This document shows, one piece after another, positions 1-6,505 of a DNA stretch of 20,578 nt. The position numbers and the translations under genes were made by a program. The stretch comes from Phycisphaerales bacterium (GTDB lineage Bacteria; Planctomycetota; Phycisphaerae; Phycisphaerales; UBA1924), in the NCBI GenBank assembly GCA_029212425.1, contig JARGNC010000027.1, forward strand, positions 1 through 20,578. Reading direction: 5' to 3'. How positions within the stretch are numbered: position 1 is the stretch's first letter; every line of letters begins with the position of its first letter. The notes beneath the pieces were generated by a model, which was not told where the DNA came from, ran no database searches, and was given only the letters and a program-made list of their open reading frames with translations.

Positions 1-672
1 GATTTGCTTTTGGCTGCAAACAATCTCGCGAAATCTGACAGAGTGTTTGGCCTCACCGCCCCTCTCGTCCAGAAAGCCGACGGCGGCAAGTTTGGCAAAA
101 CCGAGAAGGGCGCGATTTGGTTGACAGCCGCTCGCACTTCGCCATACGCGTACTACCAGTTCTGGCTCAACGCGTCCGACGAGGACGCGCGTGGTTGGAT
201 CAAGGTGTTTACATTCCTCGATCAAGAATCAGTCGAATCGCTCATCGCTCGTCATGATGAGAATCCCGGAAAGCGTGAGCTCCAGCGCACGCTCGCTCAG
301 GAAGCGACGCGGATCCTGCATGGTCAAGACGCGATGGAGAACGCGGAAGCCGCAGGCAAAGCGTTGTTTAGCGGCGACATTGGTTCCCTCGACGAGCAAA
401 CCATGGTCGAGGTCTTCGCGAGCGTTCCGACAACGGAACACAGCAAGTCGGAGCTTGCGGACGGTCTGGACATGGTCGAGATGCTCAAGTCCACGAAGCT
501 CGCGTCATCGAACCGCGAAGCGCGGGACTTCCTCAACGAGGGCTCCGTCTCGATCAACGGTGAGAAGATCAACGCGGACACCAAAGTCACTGAAGCACAC
601 CTGCTGCACGGCTCGTTCATCGCGATCCGGCGCGGCAAGAAAAAATGGCACATGACCCGTTGGAACGCATAG
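1..672 (+). CDS. tyrS: Tyrosine-tRNA ligase, C-terminal part (5' end outside the window)
   Basis: Cytoplasmic enzyme that charges tRNA-Tyr with tyrosine. The reading frame is already open at base 1, so the nucleotide-binding HIGH half lies upstream; 223 residues remain. Visible early on is K-F-G-K-T, the class I KMSKS-type loop in the form usual for bacterial TyrRS, followed by the conserved stretch around SPYAYYQFWLN. The last ~60 residues, starting near LASSNREARDFL and running to GKKKWH, form an S4-like RNA-binding domain, which in TyrRS grips the tRNA. The stop is TAG at 670-672. The TTG at base 4 is an internal leucine and not a start. The gene is convergent with the dockerin-tailed protein downstream, with 65 bases between them. 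Family assignment is secure; operon context upstream cannot be seen. Confidence 0.95.
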   Translation, partial: DLLLAANNLAKSDRVFGLTAPLVQKADGGKFGKTEKGAIWLTAARTSPYAYYQFWLNASDEDARGWIKVFTFLDQESVESLIARHDENPGKRELQRTLAQEATRILHGQDAMENAEAAGKALFSGDIGSLDEQTMVEVFASVPTTEHSKSELADGLDMVEMLKSTKLASSNREARDFLNEGSVSINGEKINADTKVTEAHLLHGSFIAIRRGKKKWHMTRWNA

Positions 673-692
673 GGTCAAGTGCCACTCGAGGG

Positions 693-717
693 CAGTGCTC
701 CGGGAGGGGTAGCACTG
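693..717. terminator. Hairpin between convergent tyrS and the dockerin-protein gene
   Basis: CAGTGCT (693-699) and AGCACTG (711-717) form a perfect 7-bp stem with an 11-base loop, midway between two convergent stop codons. No T-tract follows on either strand, so it is not a canonical intrinsic terminator. It may end transcription weakly or protect 3' ends. Confidence 0.3.
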
Positions 718-737
718 GAGAACAACTCAGCAAAGTG

Positions 738-2282
738 TTATGGGCAACCCGCTCCGAACGCTGCGAGGAATGCACTCACATCAAGGAAGTTAAAGTTGCC
801 ATCGGCTTCGAAGTCCGCGACTGGATCCATGCTCCCGAAAGCGGAGAGGAACTCTGAGACATCGAGGAAGTTCAAGCTTCCGTCGCCGTTGAGATCAGCG
901 AGGCAGCTGCTGGCGCCAAGCGTGCCGTCAGGGTTGATGTTGTGGGATTCGATGTCTGAATCTCGTTGCCAACCTGCGATGACGAATCCATCGGAGCTCA
1001 GCGCTGAAGTCAGTCGGCTTCGATCCGCAGTGTCCGACGCGACCATGACGGTTCCTCCTGACCAAACATCGCTGCCATCCGGAGCGACAGCGTGCGCGTG
1101 GATTTGATCCTGACCGAATCCGCCGGTGCCTTCGATCCAGAGCGTGACGAGATTCCCGTCCATGACTTGTGCAGTGATCGATCCAGATTCGTTGGAATCA
1201 ATCGCTGAAAGTGCTTTGCCATCGTTGGTCCACATCCGATTCCCGGATGCGTTGATGAGCTGTGCGTACAAGCCTTGGCTGCCTTGGTTATTGTCGAGCT
1301 CTGTCCATGCGACATAGATGTTGTCGTTGTCTGGATCAAATGCAGCAGTGGGGGATACTCGCTCGCGTGGGTTGGTTGAAGCCGCGACACCGTTTTGGGT
1401 GAAGATATTCAATCCGCTGGAGTTCAGTCTTTGGAAGTACACATTCAACGAGTTTGCGGTGTCGTACCACGAGAACACTGCGCCGCCTGATCCATCTGGA
1501 ACAAACTCTGGGAAGTTGCCAAACTGGAGCGAACCGTTATCGAATACGGCAACTCGTGAACCCCATGCTTCTGTACCATCGCTTGCGATCTTCTGTGCGT
1601 AGAGGTGCTTTGGTCCGAGGAAGAACCCGTACTGGACCCATGAGACGATGACGGAGCCGTTGTCGGAGCGGTGCATGGATGCGACATTGATAGATTCACC
1701 TCCTGGATCGGAGAGTGCTGTATTCCAAACAGTGTTGCCCATTCCATCGATCTGCACGAGGTTGGTGTTGAGGTTGTTGATCCAACCGACAACCGCTTTC
1801 CCATCGCTCGTCGCTGCAATGTCTGGAGAATGGATTGAGTCCGCGCTGTTTCCCATCTGAACGCCGTTCGCTCCCCAAAGCGCGGTGCCGTCCGGAGCGA
1901 TGCTTTGTGCAGTGACCACGACCCCACCGAATCGATCATCCCGGAACGCGATGACTGCGTTTCCGTTGGAGTCAACATCGAGGCCGTAATCTTCGGTGGA
2001 TGAGAATCCACGATCTGCGATGAGGATGCCGTTGTGAGCCCACATCTCATTGCCACTCGAGTCGAGTCTTTGCAGTCGGACATCGTACCCTGAGTCGCTT
2101 GAGTACCAACTGATGTAGCATCCCCCGTCGGGCGTAGGGACGATTTTGGGTTGGACCTGCTCACCTGAGCCGTCAGCGATGACTTTGTGCATCGTCGAGT
2201 CATCCGACCACTGTGCGATTGCAGGGGTACCGGCGGTCGTGACGAGTGTCATGGTGATGAGTGTGGTCAGTTTCGTGTTCAT
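738..2282 (-). CDS. Secreted repeat (beta-propeller-like) protein with C-terminal dockerin-like domain
   Basis: Predicted exported 514-residue protein of unknown activity. The start at 2282 is chosen because AGGAG sits 8 bases upstream and the protein then opens with a clean signal peptide (hydrophobic residues 5-20, probable cleavage after AIA near residue 23). A longer frame to 2333 adds residues that spoil the signal. Residues ~45-450 hold about eight units of 40-60 residues with the pattern D/N-G-x-x-V/I-x-W ... L/AQ-x-I/L ... S/D-G-x-x-x-W, as in propeller-forming repeat proteins. Residues 460-514 carry two EF-hand-like loops, D463-N465-D467-D474 and D490-E492-D494-D501, each followed by F-L-D-V-S-x-F-L, ending G-A-G-C-P. 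This is the tail annotated in Phycisphaerae as a GC-type dockerin. It shares 39 of 55 tail residues with the protease at 8767-10347. Single-gene unit, divergent from the helix-turn-helix gene at 2505. Surface anchoring is inferred. Confidence 0.85.
   Translation of the reverse strand: MNTKLTTLITMTLVTTAGTPAIAQWSDDSTMHKVIADGSGEQVQPKIVPTPDGGCYISWYSSDSGYDVRLQRLDSSGNEMWAHNGILIADRGFSSTEDYGLDVDSNGNAVIAFRDDRFGGVVVTAQSIAPDGTALWGANGVQMGNSADSIHSPDIAATSDGKAVVGWINNLNTNLVQIDGMGNTVWNTALSDPGGESINVASMHRSDNGSVIVSWVQYGFFLGPKHLYAQKIASDGTEAWGSRVAVFDNGSLQFGNFPEFVPDGSGGAVFSWYDTANSLNVYFQRLNSSGLNIFTQNGVAASTNPRERVSPTAAFDPDNDNIYVAWTELDNNQGSQGLYAQLINASGNRMWTNDGKALSAIDSNESGSITAQVMDGNLVTLWIEGTGGFGQDQIHAHAVAPDGSDVWSGGTVMVASDTADRSRLTSALSSDGFVIAGWQRDSDIESHNINPDGTLGASSCLADLNGDGSLNFLDVSEFLSAFGSMDPVADFEADGNFNFLDVSAFLAAFGAGCP
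741..905 (-). repeat. Dockerin-like module, copy 1
   Basis: 165-base segment encoding the 55-residue tail C460-P514. The same module occurs at 8770-8934, with 39 of 55 identical residues and visibly similar DNA (for example the shared string around ATCAAGGAAGTT). It is a dispersed coding repeat and not a mobile element. Confidence 0.8.
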
Positions 2283-2402
2283 GTTGGGTTCTCCTGAGCT
2301 CAGAGCAAAAAATAGTCTGAGTAAACGAATCAAAATCCCGGAGCATCAAGACATCCGTGGCTCCGTTGCGTCCAAGATAACGGAAAAATTTGAGAATAAA
2401 AG

Positions 2403-2416
2403 TGTAATTAATTACA
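2403..2416. promoter_or_regulatory. 14-bp perfect palindrome, candidate operator in a divergent spacer
   Basis: TGTAATTAATTACA reads the same on both strands. It lies in the 222-base spacer between the divergent genes starting at 2282 (-) and 2505 (+), inside the most AT-rich stretch of the spacer. A further half-site-like TGTA follows at 2430-2433, after a direct repeat AAAATG-CACT-AAAATG (2416-2431). The divergent helix-turn-helix protein is the obvious candidate to bind it, but that is inference. A palindrome of this length is expected about once by chance in 20 kb, so the location is the argument. Confidence 0.35.
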
Positions 2417-2504
2417 AAATGCACTAAAATGTAAAAAGAGTGCTTTCGCCGTGCTTGCAATAATTCGGTACGATATGTCTCTATGAAGAGGAGCGAGTTG
2501 ACCT

Positions 2505-3704
2505 TTGGATAGATCTCAGCGACAAGATGATGGCGTGGTTGCTCAGCAAAGCCATGAGCCGCAAGAGGTTGCGGATCGGCTGTGTTCGAGTATTGGGATT
2601 GTTCTGAAAGCAATCCCGGATTGTTCCATGCGTCCAACGGACATCGCTCGGCTGCTTGGTGTCTCTCGTGTCATGGTGGGGAGGGTCCTGAGCAACATCG
2701 CGAAGGACGAGTTTACGGAAACTTTGATCGGTATCCCAGGTCCAGAAACACTCCGTTTAATTCTCAACGCTGCAGGTGAAGCGGGCGTGGATGAAGGTGC
2801 GGTTGAGACGGCACTCGAAGCTGTGGACTCGTTTGATGAGCTCATCCGAGAGCGGTACGGAACGCGAGGCGCGATGAGTGCGGCGCTGAGCACTGGTCAT
2901 ACGGATGAGCGGGAACGCTTCGACCAATCGAGCAGGTATCAAGCATTCAAGGGGATGAGCAGCATCCTTGGGGTCGAGAGCAAGGTCTGGTTGACCTCGA
3001 TGATGATGACTCCCAGCGCGGATTCTGAGTCGGGTATTGATGTGACGACGATCCATGGTACAACAGGTCTTCGGCAACTGCGACCCAATATCCCTGTCCA
3101 CTTCGTATACGGCAAACCACCTGAATATCTCACTGGAAGACAGATGCCAGTGCGGATCGAGCTTGATCCTGAACAGTTCTTCTCAAACACACCAGCCCCG
3201 CTTGCAGTGCGCGAAGAGAATGGCCAGATCATCAACACCTTTGCTCCCGAAGTCATCGGAAAGGATGCGGTCTATGACATGTTCGCAGGCGTACATGTTC
3301 CCAATGGATCAGGGCGATACGCAAAGGAGGGACGGAGCTATCGCGGGACGATTGTGACCCCCGATGTTCCCGTCATTACGCTTGTGAGCGATGTCATTCT
3401 CCACGGCGATATCTTCGAAGGCATTGAGCCAGAGTTGTTCGTGCACAACACCGTAGCGAAAGGCGGTGCTGATATTGAAGATCCCAAACGAGCGGTTGAT
3501 CGCATTCAAGCATCGGAAGAAATCGTGGATCTTGGATATGGTCTCAAACATATGGACATACCGGAGATCCCCAAGTACGCGCAGATGATCGACTACATGT
3601 GCCAACGAACAGACACGCAACCGAGTGACTTTCGCGTGCACCGATTGCAGATCCAGTATCCCGTCTACGGCTTCCAGTACGCGATCGCTTTCAAAGTCTT
3701 GTAG
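2505..3704 (+). CDS. Orphan protein with N-terminal helix-turn-helix; probable DNA-binding regulator
   Basis: 399 residues, cytoplasmic, with no signal peptide or membrane segment. Residues ~42-66 (PTDIARLLGVSRVMVGRVL core) form a typical helix-turn-helix of the winged-helix or MarR/IclR general type. The remaining ~300 residues match no family I recognise. They include a segment rich in charged residues (110-145) and a long predominantly beta-type part (180-320, e.g. IPVHFVYGKPPEYL, VPVITLVSDVILHGDIF). The start is TTG at 2505, because AAGAGGAG (2486-2493) lies 11 bases upstream; the in-frame GTG at 2535 has no ribosome site. A nine-codon frame (ATG 2483 to TAG 2512) overlaps this start. The gene is divergent from the dockerin-tailed protein and followed by the convergent PEP-CTERM gene, so it is transcribed alone. 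A ligand-sensing or self-regulating role is only a guess. Confidence 0.75.
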   Translation: MDRSQRQDDGVVAQQSHEPQEVADRLCSSIGIVLKAIPDCSMRPTDIARLLGVSRVMVGRVLSNIAKDEFTETLIGIPGPETLRLILNAAGEAGVDEGAVETALEAVDSFDELIRERYGTRGAMSAALSTGHTDERERFDQSSRYQAFKGMSSILGVESKVWLTSMMMTPSADSESGIDVTTIHGTTGLRQLRPNIPVHFVYGKPPEYLTGRQMPVRIELDPEQFFSNTPAPLAVREENGQIINTFAPEVIGKDAVYDMFAGVHVPNGSGRYAKEGRSYRGTIVTPDVPVITLVSDVILHGDIFEGIEPELFVHNTVAKGGADIEDPKRAVDRIQASEEIVDLGYGLKHMDIPEIPKYAQMIDYMCQRTDTQPSDFRVHRLQIQYPVYGFQYAIAFKVL

Positions 3705-3737
3705 TTCCTGAGAACAGCACCTTCCTGTCCATGAAAA

Positions 3738-3756
3738 AACCCGGATCAACCGGGTT
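3738..3756 (-). terminator. Intrinsic terminator of the PEP-CTERM-like gene
   Basis: AACCCGG (3738-3744) and CCGGGTT (3750-3756) form a perfect 7-bp stem with a 5-base loop. Read on the minus strand the stem runs into six T (complement of 3734-3739), 26 bases after the stop at 3782. The plus-strand gene ending at 3704 may also use the hairpin, but lacks a strong T-tract there. Confidence 0.8.
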
Positions 3757-3781
3757 GGTATGGTTTGGTTGATTTCAAGAT

Positions 3782-4453
3782 TCAGCGGCGACGACGCGCG
3801 CTCATGCCGAGGAATCCGAAGGCGACGACTGCGGTCGATGGTGCAGGGACGATCGCGAATGCGAGGTCGTTGAATGTTGGATCGAAGATGGTGTACTCGC
3901 CGCCGTCAAAGAAGTCAGTGGCGTTGACGAGATCGCCTTGGCTTGAACCCGACCATACCCATGCATCACCAAAGGTGTTGTCGAGTGTGGCGCCGACAGA
4001 GATCCAGTACTGAACACCCGAGTCGAGGTTCAACGCAGAATCGAGGTTGAGGGTGTATGCGTACTCGTTGCCGCCGCCAAAGAGGGTTGCGCCGGTTGCT
4101 GATGCGGTGAGGTTCCCGTCCCCGATGCTTACGGTTTGGGAGAGCAGCACATTGGCCAGGTCCGGAGCGCCGGCGAGGTCGGAGGTGTAGATCTCCACGG
4201 TGTACGAGAGCATGTTGGTTGGATCAGCGAAGTTGAAATTCTGCGATCCACCCCACCAAGCGATGGAGGTTGCCGAAGCAGCAGAGTCGAGCATGAAGTT
4301 ATCGGCCATACGCTGGCTGAAGAACTGGCCCGAGACAGCGTCAGAGAAGAAACTCTGCGTAGACGGTTGGTCGCTGGTCTGGCTGTAGAAGTTCGCGTTG
4401 GCAGCGCCTGTGAGCCCGATCAGGGCAACAGCCGTGAGTGTTTTGGTGTACAT
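3782..4453 (-). CDS. Secreted PEP-CTERM-like (VPAPS variant) protein
   Basis: 223-residue exported protein. The start at 4453 has AGGAG 10 bases upstream and gives a signal peptide (residues 1-20, ending GAANA). The open frame continues upstream to 4696 but without a signal or ribosome site. The body, residues 21-200, is a beta-rich domain with aromatic and Asn/Asp-rich strands (YTVEIYTSDL, VQYWISVGA) and no catalytic motif that I recognise. The C-terminus has the sorting architecture: V-P-A-P-S at 202-206, a hydrophobic stretch to ~217, then S-A-R-R-R-R. PEP-CTERM tails of this kind are recognised by exosortase-type enzymes, which anchor or release the protein at the cell surface; the middle Glu of PEP is Ala here, a variant common in planctomycetes. 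Transcribed alone, with a terminator at 3738-3756 and a hairpin in its leader (4483-4502). Function unknown. Confidence 0.8.
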   Translation of the reverse strand: MYTKTLTAVALIGLTGAANANFYSQTSDQPSTQSFFSDAVSGQFFSQRMADNFMLDSAASATSIAWWGGSQNFNFADPTNMLSYTVEIYTSDLAGAPDLANVLLSQTVSIGDGNLTASATGATLFGGGNEYAYTLNLDSALNLDSGVQYWISVGATLDNTFGDAWVWSGSSQGDLVNATDFFDGGEYTIFDPTFNDLAFAIVPAPSTAVVAFGFLGMSARRRR

Positions 4454-4482
4454 GATGTCTTCTCTCCTAAAGAATGAGATAT

Positions 4483-4502
4483 CCCAGCATTCAATTGCTG
4501 GG
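4483..4502 (-). promoter_or_regulatory. Hairpin or inverted repeat upstream of the PEP-CTERM-like gene
   Basis: CCCAGCA (4483-4489) and TGCTGGG (4496-4502) are a perfect 7-bp inverted repeat with a 6-base loop. It lies 30-49 bases before the start codon, just above the ribosome site. It could be a 5' leader stem that stabilises the mRNA or an operator. No promoter hexamers are convincing nearby. Confidence 0.35.
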
Positions 4503-4662
4503 TGGTGTCGGAAATGTACCTGAAGAATTGGGTGGCGGGTAGGAAAAACGCCCGTTAAACCTGCAAATGTGCCCGTCGGAGTACAATTGGTTTCGGTCAA
4601 GGTGTGCGGTAGCGATCTTGCTTGCGATGAGGCCTCGCGGACCTCAACGCGTACAATCCGGA

Positions 4663-5286
4663 ATGAACAACGCTCAGGAAACAAATCCAACCGCAAGTAT
4701 CAAATCCAGCGACCACGCGGGGGTGATTGGCCAAGAGTTTGTCGATGCCGCTCGGCTCGCATCAGCGTTTGCCGCGGATGAACACAACGCGATCAAGGTT
4801 GCCCACCTTGCGAGCGTAATTGCACAGAGCGTGCAAAGCGGTGGCAAAGTCCTCGCGATCGGCAACGGCGGCTCGTGCGCCGACGCGATCCACTTCTGCG
4901 AAGAACTCACTGGGCGCTACCGCAAGGATCGTCCATCGATCCCAGCGATCGTGTGTGCTGATCCGGGTCACATCACATGCACGGCCAATGATTATGGGTT
5001 CGATCAGGTCTTCAGCCGATGGATCGAAGGACTCGGGAACGAGCACGATGTGCTGATCGCGATGTCCACCTCGGGGAACTCGGTCAACATCATCAACGCG
5101 GTCGAAGCGGCACGGAACCAAGGGCTTCACATCGCACTCTTCCTTGGTAAAGGGGGCGGGGAACTCCGCACCAAGGGCGACACCCGCTTCGTTGTGCCTG
5201 GAGAGACCGCGGACCGGATTCAAGAACTCCACATGCTCACGCTCCATGCGCTGGTGGGCGCAGTGGAGCGGGCTTTGGGATACTGA
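4663..5286 (+). CDS. gmhA: Phosphoheptose isomerase (sedoheptulose 7-phosphate isomerase)
   Basis: Converts sedoheptulose 7-phosphate to D-glycero-manno-heptose 7-phosphate, the first step toward the heptose of lipopolysaccharide; cytoplasmic. The 207-residue protein is one SIS (sugar isomerase) domain with the GmhA hallmarks GNGGS near residue 68, EELTGRY (catalytic Glu), STSGNS phosphate loop, and R-I-Q-E-L-H near the C-terminus (catalytic His). This separates it from other SIS proteins. Start choice: ATG 4663 gives the usual length plus a short N-terminal tail. ATG 4627 and 4567 are open upstream but have no ribosome site. ATG 4663 also lacks a Shine-Dalgarno sequence, but TACAAT ends five bases before it (4652-4657), so the message may be leaderless. 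The stop at 5284-5286 is one base from the stop of the opposing msrBA gene. No other heptose genes are in the window. Confidence 0.93.
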   Translation: MNNAQETNPTASIKSSDHAGVIGQEFVDAARLASAFAADEHNAIKVAHLASVIAQSVQSGGKVLAIGNGGSCADAIHFCEELTGRYRKDRPSIPAIVCADPGHITCTANDYGFDQVFSRWIEGLGNEHDVLIAMSTSGNSVNIINAVEAARNQGLHIALFLGKGGGELRTKGDTRFVVPGETADRIQELHMLTLHALVGAVERALGY

Positions 5287-5287
5287 T

Positions 5288-6403
5288 TCAATCTTCTGGA
5301 TAGATCGGCGCGGCGCATGAACCGCCTTTGCGCGCGTAGTAGTCTTGGTGGTATTCCTCGGCTTCATAGAACTTCGCATCATCCACGCTTCGCAGCTCGG
5401 TGGTGATGGTCCGTTTCGACCAGCGTCCCTCGGCTTGTTGTGCTTGGATGAACGCTTTGGCTTGGTTCATTTGCTCGTCGGAATTGGTGTAGATCGCGGA
5501 TCGGTACTGCGTGCCGACATCTGGACCCTGACGGTTACCTTGGGTTGGATCGTGGATGCGGAAGAACCATGCGAGCAGATCCGAATAGCTGACGATGGAC
5601 GGATCGAATACAACCTTGACGGATTCGGCATGACCAGTCGCACCGGTGCAGACCTCGCGGTAGGTGGGGGTCTTTGAATCGTCCCCGCCTTGGTATCCGG
5701 AGACGACATCGAGCACGCCGGGCAGCGTTGCGTATCGATCTTCGATGCCCCAGAAACACCCGCCCGCGAAGTACGCGGTTTCAAGCTTGGTTGGGAGTCC
5801 CAGTGCGGGGACCTCATCGCCGGTTTCATAGAACTCAAGCGAAGCGGAGTTCACGCAGAAGCGGAGTCCGGTTGGTTTGGGGCCGTCGGGAAACACATGT
5901 CCGAGGTGACCGCCGCAGCGTGCGCAGGTGATCTCTTCGCGGATCATGCCGTGGGATGAGTCGACTTCGGGATCCACATGATCAGGATCAACAGGGGTGA
6001 AGAAGCTTGGCCAACCAGTCCCGGATTTGAACTTTGAATCGCTCCCGAACAGCGGGAGTTTACAGAGTCGGCAGTGGTACACGCCGTCCTTTTTATTGTC
6101 GAGGAGGTTCCCGCAGAATGGTGCTTCGGTGCCCTCGTTGAGGATGATCTTGCGTTCTTCATCCGTGAGATCTTTCGCGAGTGTTTGGATCGCTTCGTTG
6201 CTCAACGGCGTGATGTTGAATCCAGAAGCAGAGAACTTGGTCGCGGTATCGGTCATGGTTGTTTTCTCGTGCGGGCTCGAAGCCCATGCGTTGTTAGAAA
6301 TTGTGATTGCAGCATACGAAGCGAGCGGTATCGCAAACCCAAGCAATGCGAGGGCGGTGTTACGGATGAGTCGAGGGGAAAGAGTTCGTTGGAAGCGTAT
6401 CAA
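5288..6403 (-). CDS. msrBA: Exported bifunctional methionine sulfoxide reductase, MsrB-MsrA fusion
   Basis: Reduces both methionine sulfoxide epimers in proteins: MsrB acts on the R form and MsrA on the S form. The 371 residues comprise an N-terminal hydrophobic segment (~16-35, probable signal peptide or anchor), MsrB (~65-195) and MsrA (~208-360). MsrB has zinc cysteines C111-x2-C114 and C160-x2-C163 and catalytic C183 in RFCVNSASL. The SGCGWP cysteine of E. coli MsrB is Thr here, while C97 (PFCG) is a plausible replacement resolving cysteine. MsrA has catalytic C216 in GCFWG and a likely C-terminal resolving C363. The order B then A is the reverse of the common A-B fusion. The start is TTG at 6403, supported by AGGAG six to seven bases upstream and by giving the export segment. 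TATATT (complement of 6434-6439) is a possible -10. Export suggests repair of envelope proteins. Confidence 0.93.
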   Translation of the reverse strand: MIRFQRTLSPRLIRNTALALLGFAIPLASYAAITISNNAWASSPHEKTTMTDTATKFSASGFNITPLSNEAIQTLAKDLTDEERKIILNEGTEAPFCGNLLDNKKDGVYHCRLCKLPLFGSDSKFKSGTGWPSFFTPVDPDHVDPEVDSSHGMIREEITCARCGGHLGHVFPDGPKPTGLRFCVNSASLEFYETGDEVPALGLPTKLETAYFAGGCFWGIEDRYATLPGVLDVVSGYQGGDDSKTPTYREVCTGATGHAESVKVVFDPSIVSYSDLLAWFFRIHDPTQGNRQGPDVGTQYRSAIYTNSDEQMNQAKAFIQAQQAEGRWSKRTITTELRSVDDAKFYEAEEYHQDYYARKGGSCAAPIYPED

Positions 6404-6433
6404 GGGATGCTCCTGTCAGGGTGCTGATTGATC

Positions 6434-6439
6434 AATATA
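6434..6439 (-). promoter_or_regulatory. Possible -10 element for msrBA
   Basis: TATATT on the minus strand, about 30 bases upstream of the TTG start, lies next to the 8-bp palindrome TTGATCAA. No good -35 match is visible at 16-18 bases, so this is tentative. Confidence 0.25.
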
Positions 6440-6505
6440 CGAACAACTCCGACCAATGGGAGGATATTCCGATGATTTCTGCATGAGAGTCTTCGTTTAG
6501 GACGG

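Noticed and set aside
1445..2203. 252-residue open frame on the minus strand inside the dockerin-protein gene
   Set aside because: Alternate frame of a gene with a signal peptide, repeats and dockerin tail; its Ser/Arg/Thr-rich translation is typical of a shadow frame.
4567..4662. Upstream extension of gmhA (ATG 4567 or ATG 4627)
   Set aside because: The added residues do not resemble family N-termini and neither ATG has a ribosome site, though ATG 4627 cannot be fully excluded.
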